A stretch of 64,000 bases of DNA, from NCBI GenBank assembly GCA_002071445.1, contig MWFE01000020.1, positions 1-64,000 of the forward strand. Reading direction: 5' to 3'. Origin of the DNA: Bacteroidetes bacterium ADurb.Bin008 (GTDB taxonomy: Bacteria > Bacteroidota > Bacteroidia > Bacteroidales > Tenuifilaceae). Each line of letters begins with the position of its first letter. The first letter of the stretch is position 1. Position numbers and translations under genes: made by a program. The notes under the pieces were generated by a model. It ran no database searches. It saw only the letters and a program-made list of their open reading frames with translations, and was not told the origin of the DNA. Positions 54,674 through 63,646 of this stretch are shown in pieces.

Positions 54674-57600
54674 ATGAAAGAAAAACTGTTAAAACCCGAT
54701 TACTTATTTGAGGTAAGTTGGGAAATCTGTAATAAGGTTGGAGGCATCCATACGGTAATCTCAACCAAGGCCTTAACTCTTGTTGAAGAGTATAAAAACA
54801 ACCTTATCCTGATTGGTCCCGATGTATGGCGCGATACTGAAAGCAATCCTGAATTCATTGAGGATATGCAACTCCTCTCGTCGTGGAAGAACAAGGCTTC
54901 TGAGGAGGGCTTAAGGTTGAGGATAGGAAGATGGAATATTGAGGGAAAGCCTTTGGCCATTATCGTTGATTTTACCCAGTTCTTTTCCAAGAAGGACGAA
55001 ATCTTTAAAGAGTTCTGGGAGGAGTACAAGCTCGATTCCATTTCGGGCCAGTGGGATTACGTTGAACCGGCACTCTTTGGTTATGCTGCCGGAAAAGTTA
55101 TCGAAAGCTTTACCCGCTTTCAGTTAACCCAACGGCACCGTATTGTTGCTCAATTCCACGAATGGATGACCGGAACCGGACTCCTTTACCTGAAAAAGTA
55201 CGTTCCTCAGATTGGCACTATCTTTACTACACATGCCACTGTGATGGGACGTTGTATTGCCGGGAATGGAATTCCTCTGTACAGCAAACTCAATATGTTC
55301 AATGCCGAACAGAAAGCAGCTGAGTTCAATGTTATTTCAAAACAATCGCTTGAGAAGGTATCGGCAGTTGAAGCCGATTGCTATACAACCGTGAGCGATA
55401 TAACGGCCAGGGAGTGCAAACAATTCCACGGGAAAGAGGTTGATATTGTTACGCCAAATGGCTTTGAGAATAGCTTTGTGCCAGTGGGCGAAGAGTTTAA
55501 TCTCAGGCGCATAGAAGCAAAGGTGAAGTTTTACGAGGTTGCTGAAGCCCTTTTGGCTCACGATGTGTCGAAAGATGCGCTTGTGGTTGGCATCAGCGGC
55601 AGGTATGAGTTTAAAAACAAGGGGATTGACGTGTTCATCGAGGCAATGGCCAAGTTGAATAGCTGCCCCGAGTTGAATCGTGAAGTGTTGGCCTTTATTC
55701 TCATACCCGGGGGACACCACGGCCCGCGCAAGGATGTTTTCAAAAACCTTCAGGAGAAGGACAATGAAAACATTGTTGTGCTTAGCGACACCCACGTAAC
55801 CCATTACCTCAACGACCCTGAGAACGACCCGATTCTTAACCGCTTCAAAGCGGTAGGCCTCAATAACTCAACCAACGACAAGGTGAAAATTTTCTTTGTC
55901 CCCTCATATCTCCAAGGGAACGACGGAATATTCAATATGCACTACTGGGATCTGCTTATCGGGATGGATGTTTCCGTATTCCCCTCTTACTACGAACCAT
56001 GGGGATACACACCTCTTGAGAGTTTGGCTTTCCATGTTCCAACCATTACAACCACTTTGGCCGGATTCGGGCTTTGGGTGAACACCTACTACAAGAAAGA
56101 CCATCCCGGCATAACGGTTATAGATCGCACCGATGACAATGATGGTTTTGTCATTGATCAAATTGCATCCACCATTTGCCGATACTCCACTTTGTCGCAT
56201 GAACAGCAAAATGCTTACAGACAAAATGCGTTGGATGTTTCGCAGATCGCCTTATGGCAGAATTTGATAACACACTACAAGGAGGCATATGGAGTAGCAC
56301 TTCAGAAAGCGGGACAGCGTACACAGCAATTCATGGATACCGATCGTGAGGAACAATTACCATCCGTTGAAAAGCAGTATCTTATCAATAAACCCAACTG
56401 GGTAAGGCTTATAATTCAGAAGAATATTCCGGAGAAGCTTGCTGCTCTCGATGAACTTTCGAAAAATATGTGGTGGTGCTGGAATCCCGATGCCATCGAC
56501 CTGTTCGAATCCATAGATGTTGAACTGTGGCAGGAGTGCGAGAAGAACCCCATTATGTTCCTCGATAAAATACCCTATAACCGTTTCGTTGAACTTGAAA
56601 AGGACGAGGATTTCCTTAAAAAGTTGAATAGGGTGTACAAGCATTTTAACGAGTACATGAAGAAAAAATCGGGAAGGAAAGGCCCCAAAATAGCTTACTT
56701 AAGCATGGAGTACGGGCTTCATTCCAGCCTTAAGCTGTACTCTGGTGGCTTGGGAGTGCTTGCCGGCGATTATTTAAAGGAGGCCTCTGACAGGAACGTC
56801 CCACTTTGTGCTGTAGGGCTATTCTACCGTTATGGATATTTCACACAACAGCTTTCATCAACGGGGCAACAGATTGCCGCTTACGATCAGCAGAATTTTG
56901 CACAAACACCTGCCATCCCGGTTAGGCATCACAACGGGAAATGGAAAACGGTGAGCGTTGCATTCCCCGGTCGGGTTATAACTGTCCGCATCTGGAGGAT
57001 TGATGTGGGAAGGACTGAGTTATACCTGCTTGATACTGACCATGAAGACAATCAACCCCAGGATAGGCACATCACCCATCATCTTTACGGCGGAGATTGG
57101 GAAAATCGATTTAAGCAGGAGATGATCCTCGGTATTGGAGGCATTCGTGCTTTGGAAGAAATAGGGATACGCCCCGATGTCTTTCACCTTAACGAGGGCC
57201 ATGCTGCTTTTGCCGGGCTCGAACGCCTACGAAAGTTTATTATCGATGGTAAGTTCTCCTTTGCAGAGTCGCTTGAAATAGTGAGGGCGTCCAGCCTCTT
57301 CACTACGCATACCCCCGTGCCTGCCGGCCACGACTCATTCCTTGAAGATACCCTACGTACTTACATGACCCACTATCCCGAAAGGTTGGGAATTACCTGG
57401 GAACAATTCATGGACCTCGGTAAACTAAACCCCGGTGATAAAGATGAGCGATTCTCCATGAGTTACCTTGCGGCCAATCTATCTCAGGAGGTGAATGGTG
57501 TAAGCTGGTTGCACGGCGAGGTGAGCAGGAAAATGTTTGTCGATTTGTGGCAGGGTTACTTCCCCGGCGAACTGCACGTTGGCTATGTAACCAACGGGGT

Positions 57601-58918
57601 TCATTATCCCACATGGACATGCCCTGAAATTAGAAGCCTTTTAGAGCATAATGTGAAGGATAAAACTTATCAGAATAATCCCGTTTGGGAAAATATTTAC
57701 CATACCTCCGATGAGAAGCTGTGGAGCGTTACCAATGCTCAAAGGGAAAAACTGATAAATTACATCCGTGAGCGTTTAGCCAATCCGCAGATCGTTAAGT
57801 ACGAGAGTCCGAGGCATGTGGTTGAGATACAGGAGAAGCTCCGCAGCGATGTACTTACCATAGGATTTGCCCGTAGGTTTGCAACCTATAAAAGGGCACA
57901 CCTGCTGATCCGTGATTTGGATAGATTAAACAACATCGTGAACAACAAGGAGATGCCCGTGCAGTTTATTTTTGCCGGAAAGGCACACCCCAACGATAAG
58001 GCAGGGCAGGATTTAATTCGCAAGCTGGTTGAGGTTAGTAAGCTGCCTGCATTCGTTGGTAAGTTTCTATTCCTTCAGAACTACGATATGGATTTGGCCA
58101 GCAAGATGGTGCAGGGTGTCGATATTTGGCTCAACACGCCCACACGACCCCTGGAAGCATCGGGTACAAGCGGCATGAAAGCAGTGATGAACGGAGCTCT
58201 GCATTTTAGCGTTCTCGATGGCTGGTGGGTTGAAGGGTATCAAAAGGGTGCCGGTTGGGCTCTTCCCATGGAGCGGACATATATCCAGCAGGAGTTTCAG
58301 GATGAACTCGATGCTGAGATGATCTATACCATGCTCGAGAATGAAATAATACCCATGTTCTACAGGAGAAATGATGATGGGGTACCTGAGGAGTGGGTTT
58401 CGTGCCTGAAAAAATCCATCGCATCGGTTGCTTCGCAGTTTACCACTACCAGAATGATGGAAGATTACGAGGAGCGTTTTTACCACAAGCTTTACCTGCG
58501 ATCCAACAGGCTGGCCGAAAACGACTATGAGCTTGCAAAACGTTTGGCAGCATTCAAGCGTAAGGTTGCCCGCAACTGGGAGAGCCTCGAAATAATAACT
58601 GCCGAGCAGTTTGACACTTCGCGTCAGGCAATTGTTTTAGGGAAAGAGTACACTTCCGAAGTCGTTCTCGATCTCGGGAGCCTTAATCCCGATGAAGTTG
58701 GAGTGGAACTTGTTATTGTGGAGCTGGTTGAAAATGGTGACATTACCGTAAAACATGCTCAGGAATTTGATCTTGAACACGTTGAAGAAACCAGAGCAAT
58801 CTACCATTTGGCATTTACCCCCAACGACCCCGGCGTTTACGACGCCGGCATTAGGATATATGCCAAAAATAAGGAGTTGCCCCATCGTATGGACTTTAAC
58901 CTTGTAAGGTGGGTATAG
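54674..58918 (+). CDS. Fused GT3 glycogen synthase - GT35 alpha-glucan phosphorylase
   Basis: A 1414-aa bifunctional protein. Residues 1-545 are a eukaryotic-type GT3 glycogen synthase: FEVSWEICNKVGGIHTVIS at the start, FHEWMTGTGLLYLK, and the E-X7-E motif YEPWGYTPLE with Glu441 and Glu449. GT3 enzymes usually use UDP-glucose. After a linker (about 545-580) comes a GT35 alpha-glucan phosphorylase of the short bacterial type, with a DUF3417-like N-part (WWCWNPDAIDLFE), YLSMEYGLHSSLKLYSGGLG, HLNEGHAAF, and the PLP-lysine motif EASGTSGMKA (Lys1169). Synthesis and phosphorolysis are thus in one chain. No frameshift or stop separates the halves. Last gene of the cluster, followed by a strong terminator. 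Confidence 0.92.
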   Translation: MKEKLLKPDYLFEVSWEICNKVGGIHTVISTKALTLVEEYKNNLILIGPDVWRDTESNPEFIEDMQLLSSWKNKASEEGLRLRIGRWNIEGKPLAIIVDFTQFFSKKDEIFKEFWEEYKLDSISGQWDYVEPALFGYAAGKVIESFTRFQLTQRHRIVAQFHEWMTGTGLLYLKKYVPQIGTIFTTHATVMGRCIAGNGIPLYSKLNMFNAEQKAAEFNVISKQSLEKVSAVEADCYTTVSDITARECKQFHGKEVDIVTPNGFENSFVPVGEEFNLRRIEAKVKFYEVAEALLAHDVSKDALVVGISGRYEFKNKGIDVFIEAMAKLNSCPELNREVLAFILIPGGHHGPRKDVFKNLQEKDNENIVVLSDTHVTHYLNDPENDPILNRFKAVGLNNSTNDKVKIFFVPSYLQGNDGIFNMHYWDLLIGMDVSVFPSYYEPWGYTPLESLAFHVPTITTTLAGFGLWVNTYYKKDHPGITVIDRTDDNDGFVIDQIASTICRYSTLSHEQQNAYRQNALDVSQIALWQNLITHYKEAYGVALQKAGQRTQQFMDTDREEQLPSVEKQYLINKPNWVRLIIQKNIPEKLAALDELSKNMWWCWNPDAIDLFESIDVELWQECEKNPIMFLDKIPYNRFVELEKDEDFLKKLNRVYKHFNEYMKKKSGRKGPKIAYLSMEYGLHSSLKLYSGGLGVLAGDYLKEASDRNVPLCAVGLFYRYGYFTQQLSSTGQQIAAYDQQNFAQTPAIPVRHHNGKWKTVSVAFPGRVITVRIWRIDVGRTELYLLDTDHEDNQPQDRHITHHLYGGDWENRFKQEMILGIGGIRALEEIGIRPDVFHLNEGHAAFAGLERLRKFIIDGKFSFAESLEIVRASSLFTTHTPVPAGHDSFLEDTLRTYMTHYPERLGITWEQFMDLGKLNPGDKDERFSMSYLAANLSQEVNGVSWLHGEVSRKMFVDLWQGYFPGELHVGYVTNGVHYPTWTCPEIRSLLEHNVKDKTYQNNPVWENIYHTSDEKLWSVTNAQREKLINYIRERLANPQIVKYESPRHVVEIQEKLRSDVLTIGFARRFATYKRAHLLIRDLDRLNNIVNNKEMPVQFIFAGKAHPNDKAGQDLIRKLVEVSKLPAFVGKFLFLQNYDMDLASKMVQGVDIWLNTPTRPLEASGTSGMKAVMNGALHFSVLDGWWVEGYQKGAGWALPMERTYIQQEFQDELDAEMIYTMLENEIIPMFYRRNDDGVPEEWVSCLKKSIASVASQFTTTRMMEDYEERFYHKLYLRSNRLAENDYELAKRLAAFKRKVARNWESLEIITAEQFDTSRQAIVLGKEYTSEVVLDLGSLNPDEVGVELVIVELVENGDITVKHAQEFDLEHVEETRAIYHLAFTPNDPGVYDAGIRIYAKNKELPHRMDFNLVRWV

Positions 58919-58945
58919 GGTTGGGGTAAAATCACAGAGCGATTT

Positions 58946-58977
58946 AAAAAAAAAGCCGATTAAATCGGCTTTTTTTC
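58946..58977 (+). terminator. Intrinsic terminator of the glucan cluster
   Basis: Perfect 7-bp stem agccgat/atcggct, loop taa, preceded by a run of A and followed by seven T. Bidirectional in form. Confidence 0.88.
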
Positions 58978-59005
58978 TATTTTTAACGCCATCTTCTTAC
59001 TGATA

Positions 59006-59938
59006 ATGTTAGTTACAAAGGATTATAGCCAAATCGATTTTAAAGGGCCCGTTGCAACCATCGGTTTTTTCGATGGTGTTCATTTGGGTCACAGAAAAAT
59101 TTTACAAAGAACGGTGGATAAAGCCAAAGAGGTAGGTAAGCCAAGCATGGTTATTACGCTTTGGCCACATCCCCGAATTGTCCTGAATAAGGATGTCGAA
59201 TCATTCCGATTGCTTAATACGCTTGAAGAGAAACAGAAGTTAATCTCGGAATTGGGTATTGATGCCATGCTTATCCTGGATTTTACCCTTTCATTCTCCC
59301 GCCAATCAGCACATCACTTTGTGCAGGATATGCTCATCGGCAGACTGGGGGTTTCAAATCTGGTTATTGGTTACAATCATGTTTTTGGCCACAAAGGACA
59401 AGGCAATTTCCAATTGCTTAAGGAGATGGAGCCTCAGGGCAACTATAAAACGTTTCAGGTTGACCCTATGCAGATTGATGGAGTTAATGTCAGCTCTACA
59501 AAGATTCGAGTTGCCCTTGAGCAGGGGAATCTGGCATTGGCCAATCAAATGTTGAGCCGCCCCTATGAGCTGAGCGGAACCATTGAGGGTGGTAAACAAA
59601 TAGGACGGTCCATAGGTTACCCAACGGCCAATATTGCCCCATCAAATCCCAATAAACAAATTCCCGGCGATGGTGTTTATGCCGTATGGGTCGATTACAA
59701 TGGGGTTTCATACCCTTCCATGCTGAACGTTGGTAAAAATCCCACCGTAAGCGCAAACTCCGACCGAACCATCGAAGCGCACATCATTGGCTTCGATAAG
59801 AATATTTATGATGAGCAGATTACGGTACGGTTCATTGAAAAAATTAGGGAAGAAGAAGTTTTCCCATCGCTGGATCACCTTAAGGAACAGCTGGCAAAGG
59901 ATAAGATAACAACATTGAAAGTTCTTGGTTGTAAATAG
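59006..59938 (+). CDS. ribF: Bifunctional riboflavin kinase / FAD synthetase
   Basis: 310 aa. The N-terminal FAD synthetase (nucleotidyltransferase) domain (about 1-180) has GFFDGVHLGHRKIL with the HxGH-type motif and VSSTKIR. The C-terminal flavokinase (185-310) has GRSIGYPTANI and YPSMLNVGKNPT. It makes FMN and then FAD from riboflavin in the cytoplasm. Full length and normal; the gene appears to stand alone after a terminator. Confidence 0.95.
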   Translation: MLVTKDYSQIDFKGPVATIGFFDGVHLGHRKILQRTVDKAKEVGKPSMVITLWPHPRIVLNKDVESFRLLNTLEEKQKLISELGIDAMLILDFTLSFSRQSAHHFVQDMLIGRLGVSNLVIGYNHVFGHKGQGNFQLLKEMEPQGNYKTFQVDPMQIDGVNVSSTKIRVALEQGNLALANQMLSRPYELSGTIEGGKQIGRSIGYPTANIAPSNPNKQIPGDGVYAVWVDYNGVSYPSMLNVGKNPTVSANSDRTIEAHIIGFDKNIYDEQITVRFIEKIREEEVFPSLDHLKEQLAKDKITTLKVLGCK

Positions 59939-59971
59939 TTTACTGTTGGCATACGTTTAAAATATTAACCT

Positions 59972-59979
59972 TACCTTTG
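59972..59979 (+). promoter_or_regulatory. Putative -7 element of ahcY
   Basis: TACCTTTG followed by C matches TAnnTTTGC. The nearest TTG is 23 nt upstream, longer than usual. The leader would be about 60 nt; no riboswitch fold was recognised in it. Confidence 0.45.
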
Positions 59980-60046
59980 CATGTTGACACTACGTACGAA
60001 GTTGGATAAAGAATCGGACATTTTTTAAAATAGGAATATAAAGGTT

Positions 60047-61465
60047 ATGGAACAGGTAATTACTGACACACTACCCTATAAAGTTAAGGATATCACATTG
60101 GCCGATTGGGGCAGAAAAGAGATTGGCATTGCCGAAAAGGAAATGCCCGGATTGATGGCCATTCGCAATAAGTATTCAGCAGAAAAGCCTTTGAAAGGGG
60201 CAAGAATTTCCGGATCGTTGCACATGACCATTCAAACAGCCGTCCTCATCGAAACCCTTGTTGAGCTGGGGGCCGATGTGCGTTGGGCAAGTTGTAACAT
60301 CTTTTCAACGCAGGATCATGCTGCCGCAGCCATTGCACAAAGAGGGATTCCGGTTTTCGCATGGAAAGGCGAAACCCTTGAGGAGTACTGGTGGTGTACT
60401 GCACAGGCGCTGACTTTCCCCGGGGGAAAGGGGCCGAATCTGGTGGTTGACGATGGTGGCGATGCAACCCTCCTGATCCACCTTGGATATAAGGCCGAGG
60501 ATGACCCTTCGGTACTGAATAAAAAACCCGAAAGCATTGAAGAAGGAGAGATTCTTAACCTTTTGAAGAAGATTTTGGTTCAGGATAACGGCAAGTGGCA
60601 CAGAATGGTGAAAGAGTGGAAAGGTGTATCGGAGGAGACAACCACGGGTGTTCATCGGCTTTACCAGATGAAGGAGAGAGGAGAACTGCTGGTACCGGCC
60701 ATAAATGTGAATGACTCGGTAACCAAAAGCAAGTTCGATAACCTTTACGGCTGCCGCGAATCGCTGGCCGATGGCATTAAACGTGCCACCGATGTAATGA
60801 TTGCAGGCAAGGTGGTGGTTGTTCTTGGCTATGGCGATGTGGGAAAAGGTTGTGCAAAAAGTATGCGTTCATACGGTGCAAGGGTTATAGTCACCGAGAT
60901 TGATCCCATTTGCGCCCTACAGGCTTCAATGGAAGGCTTCGAGGTGAAAACAATGGAGGATACCCTCGACGAGGGTAATATTTTCGTTACCGCTACCGGC
61001 AATTGCGATGTGATTACCCTTGATCATATGTTGGCCATGAAGGATCAGGCCATCGTTTGCAATATTGGTCACTTCGACAACGAGATACAGGTTGAGAAAT
61101 TGAATAATGCTGCGGGGGTAAGAAAAGAAACTGTTAAGCCACAGGTAGATCAGTACTACCTGCCCAATGGTCGTTCCATTTTCATTCTGGCCGAAGGGCG
61201 ATTGGTTAACTTGGGCTGTGCCACAGGCCATCCCAGTTTTGTAATGAGCAACAGCTTTACAAACCAAACCCTGGCACAGCTCGAACTTTGGAAGAATGAG
61301 ATGCCCATTGATGTTTACCGTTTACCCAAACATCTCGACGAAGAAGTGGCTCGCTTACACCTTGATCAGTTGGGAGTTAAACTGACAAAACTTACAAAAA
61401 AACAGGCCGATTATATTGGGGTAAATGTCAATGGCCCTTACAAGCCGGATCATTATCGCTACTAA
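60047..61465 (+). CDS. ahcY: Adenosylhomocysteinase
   Basis: A 472-aa NAD-dependent SAH hydrolase that splits S-adenosylhomocysteine to adenosine and homocysteine, relieving product inhibition of SAM-dependent methyltransferases. Motifs: [32 protein letters not shown], the NAD site [22 protein letters not shown], and the conserved C-terminus ending KPDHYRY. The adenosine it makes could feed the PfkB kinase at 5 kb. It is monocistronic. Confidence 0.97.
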   Translation: MEQVITDTLPYKVKDITLADWGRKEIGIAEKEMPGLMAIRNKYSAEKPLKGARISGSLHMTIQTAVLIETLVELGADVRWASCNIFSTQDHAAAAIAQRGIPVFAWKGETLEEYWWCTAQALTFPGGKGPNLVVDDGGDATLLIHLGYKAEDDPSVLNKKPESIEEGEILNLLKKILVQDNGKWHRMVKEWKGVSEETTTGVHRLYQMKERGELLVPAINVNDSVTKSKFDNLYGCRESLADGIKRATDVMIAGKVVVVLGYGDVGKGCAKSMRSYGARVIVTEIDPICALQASMEGFEVKTMEDTLDEGNIFVTATGNCDVITLDHMLAMKDQAIVCNIGHFDNEIQVEKLNNAAGVRKETVKPQVDQYYLPNGRSIFILAEGRLVNLGCATGHPSFVMSNSFTNQTLAQLELWKNEMPIDVYRLPKHLDEEVARLHLDQLGVKLTKLTKKQADYIGVNVNGPYKPDHYRY

Positions 61466-61486
61466 AAGTTCATGTATTTCTAACGT

Positions 61487-61504
61487 AAGGGCATTCGCCC
61501 TTTC
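61487..61504 (+). terminator. Weak hairpin after ahcY
   Basis: aagggc-attc-gccctt followed by a short T-run: a possible weak terminator 22 nt after the ahcY stop. Confidence 0.45.
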
Positions 61505-61515
61505 TTCAGCCGGAA

Positions 61516-62082
61516 ATGATGACCAACCATATTAAAGTTGCGGTGGATGTGCTGAGAAACGGTGGGCTTATACTTTATCCTACCGATACGGTTTGGGGTA
61601 TTGGCTGCGATGCTACTAACCCCGAGGCAGTAGCCAAAGTGCATAAATTAAAGCAGCGTGAGGATCACAAGGGCATGCTGGTACTGATCGAGAACCCGGA
61701 TTGGCTCAATATTTACATGGATACAGTCCCCGAAATAGCCTTGAATTTAATAGAAGTTGCCCATAGGCCTTTAACTATTATCTATCCCAATGCCAGAAAT
61801 TTGGCATCGAATCTCATTGCCCCCGACGGCAGCATTGGAATAAGGATAGTGCACCATCCCTTTTGCGAACAGCTTATTAGGGTTTTTGGCAAACCGATAG
61901 TGTCCACTTCGGCCAACTTGTCGGGACAACCCTTGCCCGGTAGCTTTGGCGAAATTGACAGGACCATTGTTAATGGTGTGGATATGGTGGTTCCTGAGGA
62001 ATACTGTACAATACACAGTTCTTCGCCGTCAGGTATTATCAGAGTAGGCTTGAGGGGTGAGGTTGAAGTAATCAGACAATAG
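61516..62082 (+). CDS. L-threonylcarbamoyladenylate synthase (Sua5/YciO/YrdC family)
   Basis: A 188-aa single-domain YrdC-fold protein. It has GGLILYPTDTVWGIGCDATN at the ATP site, KLKQREDHKGM with the KxR motif, and PIVSTSANLSGQP. It should make threonylcarbamoyl-AMP for the t6A37 tRNA modification (TsaC role). YciO-type paralogues of unknown role look similar, so a gene symbol is withheld. An alternative ATG lies one codon downstream. Followed by the thioesterase gene (8-nt gap). Confidence 0.9.
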   Translation: MMTNHIKVAVDVLRNGGLILYPTDTVWGIGCDATNPEAVAKVHKLKQREDHKGMLVLIENPDWLNIYMDTVPEIALNLIEVAHRPLTIIYPNARNLASNLIAPDGSIGIRIVHHPFCEQLIRVFGKPIVSTSANLSGQPLPGSFGEIDRTIVNGVDMVVPEEYCTIHSSSPSGIIRVGLRGEVEVIRQ

Positions 62083-62090
62083 TTGACCAA

Positions 62091-62549
62091 ATGATGAATA
62101 CACAAACAGGAATAGAAGGATTCAACCATTCCCACACCATTCAGATTCGTTTCAACGATATTGATATTCTGGGGCATGCCACAAATTCAGTATATCAGCA
62201 GTATTTCGATTTGGGAAGAATGGCATATTTCAGGGAGGTTTTTGGAACTGAATTAGATTGGCAAAAAGAGGGCTTGGTTCTGGTCAGCATAAGCATTGAT
62301 TACCTTACTCCTATTGAACTTAATCACAGCATCGAGGTGCTTTCAAAAGTGGTAAGGTTGGGGAATAAGAGCTTAGAGATGGTTCAAAAACTATTCAACC
62401 GCACCACCGGAGAAGTTGCTGCTGAAAGTAAGGCCGTTATGGTAGGCTACAGCGCCAAAAACCGGCAGAGCATTCCCATTCCCACGCATTGGCGGCAACA
62501 GATTTCGCTTTTTGAAACCGATTTACCCGTGGAGAATAGATTAGGGTAA
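62091..62549 (+). CDS. Hotdog-fold acyl-CoA thioesterase
   Basis: A 152-aa 4HBT-type hotdog protein with FNDIDILGHATNSVYQQYFDLGRMAYF, in which the Asp-containing motif and catalytic helix are intact. The acyl substrate is unknown. It begins 8 nt after the tsaC-like gene. Its end overlaps the convergent rimM gene by 9 nt, so the two transcripts have complementary 3' ends. Two adjacent ATG codons compete for the start. Confidence 0.86.
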   Translation: MMNTQTGIEGFNHSHTIQIRFNDIDILGHATNSVYQQYFDLGRMAYFREVFGTELDWQKEGLVLVSISIDYLTPIELNHSIEVLSKVVRLGNKSLEMVQKLFNRTTGEVAAESKAVMVGYSAKNRQSIPIPTHWRQQISLFETDLPVENRLG

Positions 62550-63050
62550 GCCTTCGGGAATATCCATTGTGATGGTTCTACTATCTTCGTCCACGTTGCG
62601 GATGAAATCGGGATTGGCAGGGATTAACGTATGATTCCCGGTTTCCTGGCGGACTTGAAAAACCAGATTTCCCGAAAAATCTTCTACATGTGTTATGGTG
62701 CCGTGCTTAACGCCATCGGGTGTGATTACGGTATAACCGACCAGATCTTCGCTATATGGTTGGCTTTTCCCATCAGTTTTCTTTACAGGAGCATAAACTT
62801 TGCTGTTGATCAGTTCCTGAGCTTGGTCTTTAGTGGTAATCCCTTCGAAAGTTACTATTGAACTCCCATCGCCTTTGCTTCTTAGCGATTCCACAAAAAA
62901 AGGAACCGGTATCCCATCAATGGTAAGGAATACCGATTCCAAAGTTTGTTCTTCAGGGTCGAAACTGACCGTCCAAATTAGCTGTAATTCGCCATTAACG
63001 CCATGCGTGCGCTGAATAGTCCCAATTTCAGCAAGACGGGGAAGCTTCAT
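62541..63050 (-). CDS. rimM: 16S rRNA processing protein RimM
   Basis: A 169-aa ribosome-maturation factor that binds S19 and helps 30S head assembly. The N-terminal RimM domain (1-95) begins IGTIQRTHGVNGELQL. The PRC-barrel half follows (about 100-169) with LVGYTVITPDGVKHGTITHVEDF and the end ...ITMDIPEGLP. It follows rpsP by 11 nt on the same strand, the common rpsP-rimM order. Confidence 0.95.
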   Translation of the reverse strand: MKLPRLAEIGTIQRTHGVNGELQLIWTVSFDPEEQTLESVFLTIDGIPVPFFVESLRSKGDGSSIVTFEGITTKDQAQELINSKVYAPVKKTDGKSQPYSEDLVGYTVITPDGVKHGTITHVEDFSGNLVFQVRQETGNHTLIPANPDFIRNVDEDSRTITMDIPEGLP

Positions 63051-63061
63051 GAAGAGTGACC

Positions 63062-63646
63062 CTAATTTTCAGCGGGTGTGCCTTCGGGAGTATCATCCTG
63101 CTTTTCGGCAACGGGCTCATCGACCTGTTGTTCCTCTGCAGGGGATGATTCCTCCTGGGCTGACGCTTCAGCCTCTTTTGCAGCCTCAGCGGCCAACTTT
63201 TTGGCCAATTCCTGCTCACGGGCCTGACGAATCTTCGATTCGGCTTCAATGCGCTGTGCCATAACCTCTTTTTGGCCTTTGGCAATACGCTCTTTCTTCT
63301 CCCTGATCTTCGATTCTTTTTCTTGCAGCCAGTTTTGGAATTTCTCCTCGGCTTGTTCCTGGGTTAAAGCACCTTTCTTAACCCCTTCAAGCAAATGCTT
63401 TTTCAATAAAACACCTTTGTACGATAGGATAGCCCTAACGGTGTCGGTAGGTTGAGCGCCTTTCTGCAGCCAGTCCAATGCCCTATCAAAGTTCAATTCA
63501 ATAGTAGCAGGATCTGTGATAGGATTGTATGAACCAACCCTTTCAATAAATCTGCCATCCCGTGGCGCCCTGCTATCTGCCACCACTATATGGTAGAAAG
63601 GTGCTTTCTTCCTTCCGTGGCGGCTAAGTCTAATTTTTACAGGCAT
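63062..63646 (-). CDS. rpsP: 30S ribosomal protein S16 with long C-terminal extension
   Basis: A 194-aa bS16. The core (1-85) is canonical: [42 protein letters not shown] and [13 protein letters not shown]. The remaining 110 residues form a coiled-coil-like Lys/Glu/Ala/Gln-rich region (about 100-165) and an acidic low-complexity tail. Typical S16 is 80-90 aa; long tails are frequent in Bacteroidota. A TACCTTTG box lies 43 nt upstream. Confidence 0.97.
   Translation of the reverse strand: MPVKIRLSRHGRKKAPFYHIVVADSRAPRDGRFIERVGSYNPITDPATIELNFDRALDWLQKGAQPTDTVRAILSYKGVLLKKHLLEGVKKGALTQEQAEEKFQNWLQEKESKIREKKERIAKGQKEVMAQRIEAESKIRQAREQELAKKLAAEAAKEAEASAQEESSPAEEQQVDEPVAEKQDDTPEGTPAEN

Noticed and set aside
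59980..60046. SAH or SAM riboswitch in the ahcY leader
   Set aside because: The leader is only about 60 nt, AT-rich and shows no conserved SAH/SAM aptamer pairing.
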